Origin: JBAVOR01 sp049692255
Lineage (GTDB): Bacteria > Babelota > Babeliae > Babelales > JACPOV01
Length of the DNA stretch: 6,530 nucleotides
Reading direction: 5' to 3'
NCBI GenBank assembly: GCA_049692255.1
Contig: JBAVOR010000017.1
Location: 1 to 6,530, forward strand
Part shown: piece by piece, positions 1 to 5,224 of the stretch
How the letters are laid out: each line of letters begins with the position of its first letter
How positions within the stretch are numbered: the stretch's first letter is position 1
Position numbers and translations under genes: made by a program
The notes under the pieces: generated by a model
Told to the model about the DNA's origin: nothing
What the model saw: the letters and a program-made list of their open reading frames with translations, nothing else
Databases searched by the model: none

Positions 1-944
1 GTATAGTTCAGATCAAGCGCTAGATTTTGTTTTTGGTTCAGCAGCTCGTAGGGCTCTTTTAAATGGTGGCCACCGGCATCACAGGAAACATAGGTGAATG
101 TTTTTATTGACCCGAGATTATTAAAAAATAAGAGGAGCTTTCTGAAGGTCTCTATGGTAAATGAGGCGATTATATCTCGGGTGCTTTCTGTACCGGTTGC
201 AATTCCATGGCCTAATAAAAGCAAGTACCACTGGACCTGTTCTTGTACCGATTCAATTTTTGGATCTGCAGAGGGCATGATAACTTTTAAAACTGTATCA
301 ACAAATGTAGCATCATCTCCTTTATGTGGTGTAACTAAATTAGTTATAAATGTGGTATCGCGCAACCAATCAGTTGGAATAGGTATCATGGGAGACCCTA
401 ATTTAATATGTTGCGTATATTGCAAGTTGGTAGGTACGCACAGATAATACCCGCTATTGTTAATGTCGTAAAAATACCATTCTTCTGACTGTAGTGGTGC
501 ATAATGGGACAGTATTGTTGCAACGCCAACAGAGTCCATGTTTGTTTTCTTTTCTCGATATTGTTTGATGGCATTCTGGGCGCTCGCAATCTGCTTTTTA
601 ATTGTGGTGTCAATATTTGGAGAAATAAGATCCTTGGGGTAATTTTGTTTTATAAAGTTTTCTAGATCGAACGTAACAGTTTTCTCTGTTTCTTGCTTAC
701 TCAGCTCATACGCTATAATGCGATATATCAATAGTTTCTTGAGTGTGTGGCCGTTAACTAAAATAGGTGTTTTTTTATCCCATACTGCATTAATAAATAT
801 TGTTAGATTTGCATTGGTTTCAAATTGGCTGATATTTTCATCATCTTCATCAAATTGTGTAATCATAATTAAGTTTTGTGTTGCGGCAAAGCAGCAGGCC
901 TGGCTGACAACGATCAAGGCAAAAATTAGTTTCATATCATTCAT
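1..944 (-). CDS. Secreted protein with a candidate caspase-fold (clan CD) cysteine peptidase domain, 3' end missing
   Basis: The frame is open on the minus strand from an ATG at 944 to the left edge, giving 314 codons without a stop; the C-terminus lies outside the window. I chose this start because AGGAG lies six bases upstream; an in-frame ATG at 950 touches that site and one at 935 is too far. Residues 1-20 form a signal peptide (Lys5, hydrophobic core LIFALIVV, probable cleavage after CFA). Residues 21-200 are unrecognised. Near the end a hydrophobic strand, WYLLLLGHG, places His246-Gly247. A second strand, KTFTYVSCDAGG, places Cys288. Clan CD peptidases (caspase, clostripain, gingipain, CHAT) put their dyad in just this setting: a strand then His-Gly, and a strand then Cys-x-x-Gly, roughly 40-55 residues apart; here it is 42. 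The peptidase role is inferred from these two motifs alone; export as a host-directed or envelope protease is speculation. It is divergently oriented to the gene at 1079. Confidence 0.8.
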   Translation of the reverse strand, partial: MNDMKLIFALIVVSQACCFAATQNLIMITQFDEDDENISQFETNANLTIFINAVWDKKTPILVNGHTLKKLLIYRIIAYELSKQETEKTVTFDLENFIKQNYPKDLISPNIDTTIKKQIASAQNAIKQYREKKTNMDSVGVATILSHYAPLQSEEWYFYDINNSGYYLCVPTNLQYTQHIKLGSPMIPIPTDWLRDTTFITNLVTPHKGDDATFVDTVLKVIMPSADPKIESVQEQVQWYLLLLGHGIATGTESTRDIIASFTIETFRKLLLFFNNLGSIKTFTYVSCDAGGHHLKEPYELLNQKQNLALDLNY

Positions 945-973
945 CTTCATCTCCTATAATCTTTTCTTTAATT

Positions 974-1001
974 TTTATCACAAGGAATATGCAAAAAACA
1001 A
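974..1001 (-). promoter_or_regulatory. Weak promoter candidate for the caspase-like gene
   Basis: On the minus strand TTGTTT (996-1001) and GATAAA (974-979) are 16 bases apart, and TGT precedes the -10 as in an extended -10 element. Both hexamers are poor matches to the sigma-70 consensus. The placement, about 30 bases upstream of the ATG at 944, is reasonable, but the region is so AT-rich that chance matches are expected. Confidence 0.2.
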
Positions 1002-1078
1002 TAGTTTTATTGCATTTCATACTCTTTTTCCGTACTCTTCTATGTGTATGTTTTTTATTTTTTTTCTGAAAGAATTGC

Positions 1079-1507
1079 ATGAAAAGATTTTTTTTGCTGA
1101 CGGTTGTTGCATGTGCTGTGTTGAGCGGTACTAGTTTTGCTATGGATGAACGCGAAAAACTAGCGCGAACAATGGGAACTTTGTTTACCTCTTTGCTGAG
1201 GCTTACTGAAATAAACAAGGCTGAAGAAATATGGAAAGAGGTGGGACATAATCTTGAGACGACATCACAGCATCTTAAGCATGGAGAAGAACTACGAGAC
1301 AGAGGACAAACAAATGAATTCAAGCGGTTACTAAATCACATGATAAAAAAGCAAACAAAACTGATTGATACGCTTACGGAGCATCAAGGTCTTATTAATA
1401 CCTATATTAATTCAAGCATACAAGGTAAAAATGATATTTATCAAATGATAGGCAGTATCACTGCTTCCCGATATGTATTGATGCAAGAATTAAAGAACTT
1501 AAACTAG
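1079..1507 (+). CDS. Small secreted helical protein, function unknown
   Basis: This 142-residue protein is not one I recognise. It opens with MKRFF, a hydrophobic core and SFA, giving a clear signal peptide of 21 residues with probable cleavage before Met22. The mature 121 residues are strongly charged (DEREKLART, KAEEIWKEVGHN, KHGEELRDRG, LLNHMIKKQTK). They lack prolines and cysteines and look almost entirely alpha-helical, perhaps a helical bundle or short coiled coil. There is no enzyme motif. The start has only a weak GAAAG upstream, but the signal peptide begins exactly there, which supports it. The gene is divergent from the caspase-like gene (134 bases between starts) and convergent with the DUF1295 gene (17 bases between stops). 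A role outside the cytoplasm is inferred from the signal peptide only. Confidence 0.75.
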   Translation: MKRFFLLTVVACAVLSGTSFAMDEREKLARTMGTLFTSLLRLTEINKAEEIWKEVGHNLETTSQHLKHGEELRDRGQTNEFKRLLNHMIKKQTKLIDTLTEHQGLINTYINSSIQGKNDIYQMIGSITASRYVLMQELKNLN

Positions 1508-1526
1508 CTTGCTAGCAAACTAGTTT
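1501..1526. terminator. Hairpin shared by two convergent genes, possible bidirectional terminator
   Basis: AAACTAG (1501-1507) pairs perfectly with CTAGTTT (1520-1526). Between them the perfect palindrome TTGCTAGCAA (1509-1518) extends the stem after one mismatch. The left arm contains the stop codon of the plus-strand gene (TAG 1505-1507), and the right arm overlaps the stop codon of the minus-strand gene (1525-1527). No strong T-tract follows on either strand, so termination efficiency is uncertain, but the placement between two converging stops fits a shared terminator. Confidence 0.5.
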
Positions 1527-2277
1527 ACTTACTCCAAGGAATAAGCGTCGGCGTGGTGCGCTTATATTCTTGATACTGTGCGTTAGTTGCCATTGCTTTT
1601 TCGAGCAATGGTATGCCAGTAATACATATAAGCATGAGCATAATAGTCATTGGTGCGATAATGGCGGTGAAGCCCAGATGCACAGAAAGTGCCATGCAAT
1701 AGATGCCCCACCACATGATTATTTCACCTAAATAGTTCGGATGGCGAGAATAGTACCATAAGCCCGTTTGCATCACTTTCCCCGTATTGTGTGGATCACG
1801 TATAAAGATTACCAATTGGTAATCGCTGATTGCTTCATAGCAATAGCCGAACACCCACATTAATACACCAATAATATCAACGATAGTCAGGCTGTTGTTG
1901 CCATACAGGTTAATAAGAACTATGGGGTAACTCATGGCAGCGATCATAATGGTTTGGCCGAATACCCACACGGTATTAACAATGAGCGCATGTAAGCCTT
2001 GAGCATGCCAGCCAATAAAACGGGGATCTGTGCCCGTATATCGTTTATATACATGCATAATTAAACGGGATGCCCAGGCAATAACCATGACGGTGACCAC
2101 TATTTGGCGTGTAGCAAAACTGCTTAACGTTAAAAATGTGTATAGGGTCACCAGCAATACGCCGCCCCCCCAGGTGAAGTTGCCAATGCTCGTGTCTCCT
2201 TTTAATTGGAGTACTGCAACCATGCAACAAAAATAGATAAGCAATAGAATAACACCACCAAGAATAATCGACATCAT
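1525..2277 (-). CDS. DUF1295 family membrane protein (steroid 5-alpha-reductase/ICMT-like)
   Basis: This 250-residue integral membrane protein has about six or seven hydrophobic segments (near residues 3-25, 36-55, 58-76, 97-125, 131-148 and 187-225). The family signature lies at 172-185 (GLWYYSRHPNYLGE), followed by WWG at 189-191 and preceded by a conserved-looking stretch, YEAISDYQ (147-154). The C-terminal GIPLLEKAM and QYQEYKRTTPTLIPW are also typical of DUF1295 (PF06966), and the length is normal. Relatives include steroid 5-alpha-reductases and isoprenylcysteine methyltransferases, which act on lipophilic substrates within the membrane. Bacterial DUF1295 members mostly lack an established substrate, so I assign no reaction. 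AAGGG sits about six bases before the first ATG (2277), favouring it over the adjacent second Met. The gene lies 77 bases downstream of the secreted gene ending at 2355, with an AT-rich dyad between them. Confidence 0.9.
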   Translation of the reverse strand: MMSIILGGVILLLIYFCCMVAVLQLKGDTSIGNFTWGGGVLLVTLYTFLTLSSFATRQIVVTVMVIAWASRLIMHVYKRYTGTDPRFIGWHAQGLHALIVNTVWVFGQTIMIAAMSYPIVLINLYGNNSLTIVDIIGVLMWVFGYCYEAISDYQLVIFIRDPHNTGKVMQTGLWYYSRHPNYLGEIIMWWGIYCMALSVHLGFTAIIAPMTIMLMLICITGIPLLEKAMATNAQYQEYKRTTPTLIPWSK

Positions 2278-2294
2278 AACAACCCTTTTTTGGT

Positions 2295-2324
2295 AATAAT
2301 AGTTGTTATAATTTAACTATTATT
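2295..2324. repeat. Perfect 10-bp inverted repeat upstream of the DUF1295 gene
   Basis: AATAATAGTT (2295-2304) and AACTATTATT (2315-2324) are exact reverse complements with a 10-base spacer. The spacer includes TATAAC on the minus strand (2305-2310), a good -10-like hexamer for the DUF1295 gene, but no -35 is visible at the right distance. No T-tract follows on either strand, so it is not an obvious intrinsic terminator. It may be an operator or simply an AT-rich dyad. Confidence 0.45.
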
Positions 2325-2354
2325 GTTAATTCAGATGCAATGGTATTGGTATAT

Positions 2355-2798
2355 TTATTGCACAACGCAAGTCGATTTTTTTTCTGTTTCTTTTTGTACG
2401 TAAATGCTTGCGACTGCGCGAACCGGTTCTGGCCACAGCAAGTATTGTAGATATTGTTCAGAAGAGAGCTTACAATATCTACCCTGCTTCATTTTGGTGT
2501 AAATCGTTATCAGGAGCGTATGGTCGATAGGGCGCTCACCAGCAGCTAGTTTATTAAAGAACTCTTCGTAGTCCCCGTGCATATGCCAAGGAATGTGTGC
2601 CGAAATTTGTTTAAGATCATTTCCCCATGGAAGGCCAACGGTGGTAAGGGCGGTATGGGTAATAGTTGCATTTTCGGTAGCAGGCCAAGAGGCTATTTTT
2701 GTCTCAAATGCCTCTTTTATAGTGTTAATTGATGGTTCTTCCATAGCCGAAAGTGCGAATACGCTCAAACACATGCTGGTCATCAGCAGTTTCTTCAT
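2355..2798 (-). CDS. Small secreted protein, function unknown
   Basis: This is a 147-residue protein that I do not recognise. AAGGAG lies four bases before the ATG at 2798, a strong ribosome site. The product starts MKKLLMTSMC, and the hydrophobic stretch ends in ALSA at residue 18, so the mature protein would begin MEEPSIN. The mature part has no transmembrane segment. It is relatively rich in Trp, His and Pro (LPWGND, HIPWHMHGDYEEFF, LLWPEPVRA) and carries two cysteines, one in GRYCKLSSEQY and one near the C-terminus in STCVVQ. This suggests a small folded exported domain rather than a coiled coil. It is divergent from arfB, with 139 bases between the starts. A candidate -10 (TATATT, minus strand of 2855-2860) lies about 57 bases before the start. 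Confidence 0.75.
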   Translation of the reverse strand: MKKLLMTSMCLSVFALSAMEEPSINTIKEAFETKIASWPATENATITHTALTTVGLPWGNDLKQISAHIPWHMHGDYEEFFNKLAAGERPIDHTLLITIYTKMKQGRYCKLSSEQYLQYLLWPEPVRAVASIYVQKETEKKSTCVVQ

Positions 2799-2937
2799 GA
2801 TGCTCCTTTTTCTAATAGTTCCAACCTAATTTTGAACGTAACGGTAACAGAAAAAATATAGAATGTCTTTACCTGCTCAAAAATAATGCAGTATCTTTGT
2901 TCTATAACAAGCCATGGCAAAAAGGGGGTTTTAAATA
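2799..2937. promoter_or_regulatory. Divergent intergenic region, probable promoters both ways
   Basis: Two genes start away from this 139-base AT-rich gap, so it should carry both promoters. For the minus-strand gene, TATATT (2855-2860) has a poor -35, TTTTGA, 16 bases upstream (2877-2882). For arfB, TATAAC (2903-2908) is a good -10-like hexamer about 30 bases before the start, with no recognisable -35. The run AAGGGGG at 2921-2927 is the likely arfB ribosome site, about ten bases from the ATG. No regulator site is recognisable. Confidence 0.3.
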
Positions 2938-3366
2938 ATGAAAGAAGATCTGTTTATTCAAGAGGGAATAATAATTCCGTATCATGAACTAGTCATTGCA
3001 ACAAGCAGATCAGGTGGGCCTGGAGGACAGCATGTGAATAAAACAAATACTGCTATTGAAGTGCGCTGGTCTGTTGATACAAGCAATGCGCTTACGGTGG
3101 CGCAAAAAGAACTCATCAAACAAAAACTAGCAAGTCGTTTGACTACGCAAGGAGAATTAATTGTCACCGCATCGGTATCACGCAGCCAGTTACATAACAA
3201 AAAGGTAGCACTTGATCAGTTGGCCACCTTAGTACGCAAAGCGTTATACGTACCAAAAAAACGTAAAAAAATGAAAGTACCTGAAGGGGTAAAAGAAGCG
3301 CGCTTGCATGAAAAAGCGCAGCGGAGTGAAGTAAAGCGATTACGTAGTAAAAAATTTGATGAATAA
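2938..3366 (+). CDS. arfB: Alternative ribosome-rescue factor ArfB (peptidyl-tRNA hydrolase, YaeJ type)
   Basis: This 142-residue protein matches ArfB/YaeJ in length (about 140 residues in E. coli) and in layout. ArfB binds ribosomes stalled on truncated mRNA without needing a stop codon and hydrolyses the peptidyl-tRNA, acting in the cytosol. The catalytic loop reads SRSGGPGGQHVNKTNT at residues 23-38, with the GGQ motif at 29-31. The class-I release-factor core continues with AIEVRW and LASRLTTQGELIVTASVSRSQLHNK. The tail from about residue 107 (KKRKKMKVPEGVKEAR, then KRLRSKKFDE) is strongly basic; in ArfB such a tail enters the empty mRNA channel. No codon-recognition domain is present, which excludes RF1/RF2. 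The gene is followed after 24 bases, in the same frame, by the glycosyltransferase gene, so the two are probably cotranscribed. Family assignment is firm. Confidence 0.95.
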   Translation: MKEDLFIQEGIIIPYHELVIATSRSGGPGGQHVNKTNTAIEVRWSVDTSNALTVAQKELIKQKLASRLTTQGELIVTASVSRSQLHNKKVALDQLATLVRKALYVPKKRKKMKVPEGVKEARLHEKAQRSEVKRLRSKKFDE

Positions 3367-3378
3367 TCGTATAAAAAA

Positions 3379-3384
3379 AAGGAG
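3379..3384 (+). promoter_or_regulatory. Strong ribosome binding site deciding the glycosyltransferase start
   Basis: AAGGAG lies six bases before the ATG at 3391. No comparable site precedes any later in-frame ATG near the signal peptide, such as the one in STMHALV. Translation therefore most likely starts before the repeat and reads through it. Confidence 0.6.
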
Positions 3385-3390
3385 ATCGAA

Positions 3391-4347
3391 ATGTATATTA
3401 ATAAAAGGGATACAGAAGGAGCGCTCATCCCGAGTGATCGCGTAGCGATAGTATCGAGGGACATGAGCGCTCGGCATTCTTCGATACACCCGACTGCGCC
3501 AAGGCTTCATCGGGCACTCAGGACGAGCGCAAAGAAAATTAATTTCCAGGGTTTCATACTCACTTTACTTTTGTGTGTGAGCACCATGCATGCGCTCGTT
3601 CCAGAGCGCGTAATTATTGCCAGTGACCTAAATCGTAATTACATAGAGTTCTGGCCAGCGGTAGCCCATTGGTGGCAAGATATTGTGGGCATTAAAAAAG
3701 TAACTTTTGCAGTGGTCGGTGGTGTGCCGCCGCAATGTGATGTATCTGATGAAAATATCGAAGTGATCTATGTTGAGCCCATCAAAGGGGTGTCTACCGC
3801 ATTACATGCACAAACCATTCGCATGTTATTACCTATTTTGTACCCAAATGAGGTGTGCATTTTAGGTGATATTGATATGATTCCGCTGTCGTCCGATTTC
3901 TTTGTTAAATATGGTGCACAGGTGCCCGATGATCACTTACTTATTTATCACGAATACCCCGAATCATTGGGTTCTGAATATTATTATCGGTATCCATTTT
4001 GTTATACCGCTGCGCGAGGCAGTACATACGGTGAAATTTTTGGTATCAGCGATGTTGCTCAAATACCAGTACTTATAAAGCAATGGTCAGAGTTAGGTTG
4101 GGGCTTTCCGACCGATGAGCGCGTGTTGTATGCAGCAGTGCAAAAATGGCGCGCCAAAACTAATCGCGTCTCTTTTTTAGATATACCGGACTTTTACGAT
4201 CATCGCCTATCCAAAAAACAAGCACTCAATTTTGATGCAGTAAAATTAGCCGCAGGCCACTATTTCGATGGCCACTGCCCGCGGCCGTATAGCCAGTACA
4301 AACTATTAATTGATGCAATTGTGCAAGCAGCGCCACACGTGAGTTAA
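3391..4347 (+). CDS. Probable GT-A-type glycosyltransferase precursor with a repeat-derived N-terminal insert
   Basis: The 318-codon frame begins six bases after GGAG (3381-3384), the strongest ribosome site in the window, which favours this start. Residues 11-47 are encoded by a 110-bp palindromic repeat. A basic pair, KK (48-49), then leads a hydrophobic core (54-63) and a probable cleavage site after MHA (68), so the signal peptide lies about 48 residues inside the product. The mature part has a GT-A-like plan: strand RVIIASDLN (73-81), then RMLLPILYP (144-152), CILGDIDMIPL (156-166) with Asp160-x-Asp162 as the metal/nucleotide-sugar DxD motif, then GWGFPTDERVL (236-246), and a late GHYFDGHC (289-296) that could supply a metal-binding His. 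Donor, acceptor and exact family are unknown. A secreted glycosyltransferase is unusual, because nucleotide sugars are cytosolic; it may act in a host or stay membrane-anchored. It probably forms an operon with arfB. Confidence 0.8.
   Translation: MYINKRDTEGALIPSDRVAIVSRDMSARHSSIHPTAPRLHRALRTSAKKINFQGFILTLLLCVSTMHALVPERVIIASDLNRNYIEFWPAVAHWWQDIVGIKKVTFAVVGGVPPQCDVSDENIEVIYVEPIKGVSTALHAQTIRMLLPILYPNEVCILGDIDMIPLSSDFFVKYGAQVPDDHLLIYHEYPESLGSEYYYRYPFCYTAARGSTYGEIFGISDVAQIPVLIKQWSELGWGFPTDERVLYAAVQKWRAKTNRVSFLDIPDFYDHRLSKKQALNFDAVKLAAGHYFDGHCPRPYSQYKLLIDAIVQAAPHVS
3421..3530. repeat. GC-rich palindromic repeat, copy 1, inside a coding frame
   Basis: This 110-bp element begins GCGCTCATCCCGAGTG and ends CACTCAGGACGAGCGC; the two ends are complementary at 14 of 16 positions. 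Its first 50 bases (3421-3470) are themselves a palindrome, with outer arms GCGCTCAT/ATGAGCGC and an inner stem ATCGC-GTA-GCGAT. The second part (3471-3530) is a diverged copy of the first in inverted orientation, sharing the end motif, GAGTG and GTATCGA. The element is visibly richer in G and C than its surroundings and has a relative at 5104-5218. It resembles small dispersed palindromic elements such as the Rickettsia RPEs. It carries no transposase and would be mobilised, if at all, in trans. Confidence 0.75.
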
Positions 4348-4352
4348 CAAAC

Positions 4353-4380
4353 TTGCAATCAAAAGTAGATTGTTTATACT
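4353..4380 (+). promoter_or_regulatory. Sigma-70-type promoter candidate for the gene at 4425
   Basis: TTGCAA (4353-4358) and TATACT (4375-4380) are separated by 16 bases. They match the consensus at 4 of 6 and 5 of 6 positions. Transcription would begin near 4387, leaving a leader of about 38 bases before the ATG at 4425. The site lies just after the stop codon of the upstream gene, which supports separate transcription of the downstream gene. Confidence 0.5.
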
Positions 4381-4424
4381 GTGGTGCATTATCAGCTTGA
4401 ATTACACAAAAAGAATAGAAAATC

Positions 4425-5039
4425 ATGAAGAAATTATGCATTGCTGTCTGTATATTCACGTCTTATCTGCATGGCATGAACAATCGGACGATTGGAGAAG
4501 AAGTTCCAGCCATACTAGAATCCGTGGAAAATAGCTTTGATATGAAGATATGCAGTGATTATGGCTATTATTCATATTCTTTCTATGAGGAGGAAGGTGC
4601 TTATACTAAATTGGCTACCCAATTAAAAAATTTCAAAACTCAATTTTCTCAAGAACCTAGCTATAAAGAGCAGGTTGCTCTCCTTAGAAAACGATTGCTA
4701 GAAGAATATCCCGCGCAATTACAAGCAATTAAAGATGACAGGGGATCAGAAGCTGTCGTTAAGGGATATTGTACCATTGCTTTTGGTATATTAACTTGTG
4801 GGTTCGCAGGACTTTCTTATTATTATGGTACTCAATCAAATACATATGGCCAAAAAGCGTTACGTGCGGGTGGGTGGCTGGTCGGATCTATTATTTCTGG
4901 TTTCATAACGCGAGAATTTTTGGACGGATATCACATAAGTAGCAGCAAAGCGTCTGCTTGGGGAGATAGGATAGAAAAGTTCCAGCTCCGGTATGTACCA
5001 CTTATTATTGAGCACCTTCCTGAGACCTCAACAAAATAG
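4425..5039 (+). CDS. Exported membrane protein with a C-terminal transmembrane hairpin, function unknown
   Basis: I do not recognise this 204-residue protein. It starts MKKLCIAVCIF and has a short signal peptide ending in LHG (residue 17), followed by MNN. The region 19-112 is polar, with a Tyr-rich patch (YGYYSYSFYEEEGAY, 46-60) and a charged, probably helical stretch (61-107). Two hydrophobic segments follow, about 114-134 (GYCTIAFGILTCGFAGLSYY) and 146-166 (containing WLVGSIISGF). They are joined by a short loop, TQSNTYGQK, so the protein probably makes a hairpin in the membrane. A soluble tail (167-204) contains a likely helix, WGDRIEKFQLRY. The Gly-rich helices could pack tightly or oligomerise. 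The ribosome site is weak (AAAGAA-type), but the signal peptide fixes the start. The gene probably has its own promoter at 4353-4380 and ends before a hairpin at 5045-5078. Confidence 0.7.
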   Translation: MKKLCIAVCIFTSYLHGMNNRTIGEEVPAILESVENSFDMKICSDYGYYSYSFYEEEGAYTKLATQLKNFKTQFSQEPSYKEQVALLRKRLLEEYPAQLQAIKDDRGSEAVVKGYCTIAFGILTCGFAGLSYYYGTQSNTYGQKALRAGGWLVGSIISGFITREFLDGYHISSSKASAWGDRIEKFQLRYVPLIIEHLPETSTK

Positions 5040-5044
5040 ATTCG

Positions 5045-5078
5045 CTTAATCTTGCAAACCAATTGAGCAAGATTGAAG
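5045..5078 (+). terminator. Stem-loop after the gene at 4425, possible terminator
   Basis: AATCTTGC (5048-5055) pairs perfectly with GCAAGATT (5067-5074) across an 11-base loop. CTT (5045-5047) and AAG (5076-5078) extend the stem past one bulged G. It lies nine bases after the stop codon, where a terminator would be expected. The following bases (AAAGG on the plus strand) lack a T-tract, so it is not a textbook intrinsic terminator. Confidence 0.4.
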
Positions 5079-5103
5079 AAAGGTGCCCGAGTAAAATAAT
5101 GAA

Positions 5104-5218
5104 GCGCTCATATCCTTCGATACATTTGACTGCGTCAAACACTCCCGACTACGCCAACCTGTTTTTTGAAACTCAAAGAGTGAAGCAGAAGGCTTCGACG
5201 GGCAGGCAGGATGAGCGC
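5104..5218. repeat. GC-rich palindromic repeat, copy 2, intergenic
   Basis: The ends are exact inverted repeats, GCGCTCAT (5104-5111) and ATGAGCGC (5211-5218). Two blocks match copy 1 in the same orientation: 5116-5138 against 3480-3502 (19 of 23 identical) and 5191-5218 against 3503-3530 (23 of 28 identical). In copy 1 these blocks are adjacent; here 52 extra bases (5139-5190) separate them. The extra segment starts with a diverged second version of the first block (CGACTACGCCAA against CGACTGCGCCAA). The element ends six bases from the stop codon of the esterase gene. Confidence 0.7.
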
Positions 5219-5224
5219 ATAGGG

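Noticed and set aside
94..447. A 117-codon plus-strand frame at the left end.
   Set aside because: It is antisense to the uninterrupted 314-codon minus-strand gene that has a signal peptide, a ribosome site and catalytic-type motifs. It has no credible ribosome site and its product has no recognisable features.
718..1323. Long open frames over the divergent start region on both strands (718-1134 plus, 937-1323 minus).
   Set aside because: They are antisense to, or out of frame with, two genes that have signal peptides. Their translations are low-complexity (runs of Phe, Ser and Lys) and have no ribosome site.
3421..5218. Reading the two GC-rich repeats as a CRISPR array or an insertion sequence.
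   Set aside because: There are only two diverged copies about 1.6 kb apart with a whole gene between them, no regular spacers, and no transposase frame inside either copy.
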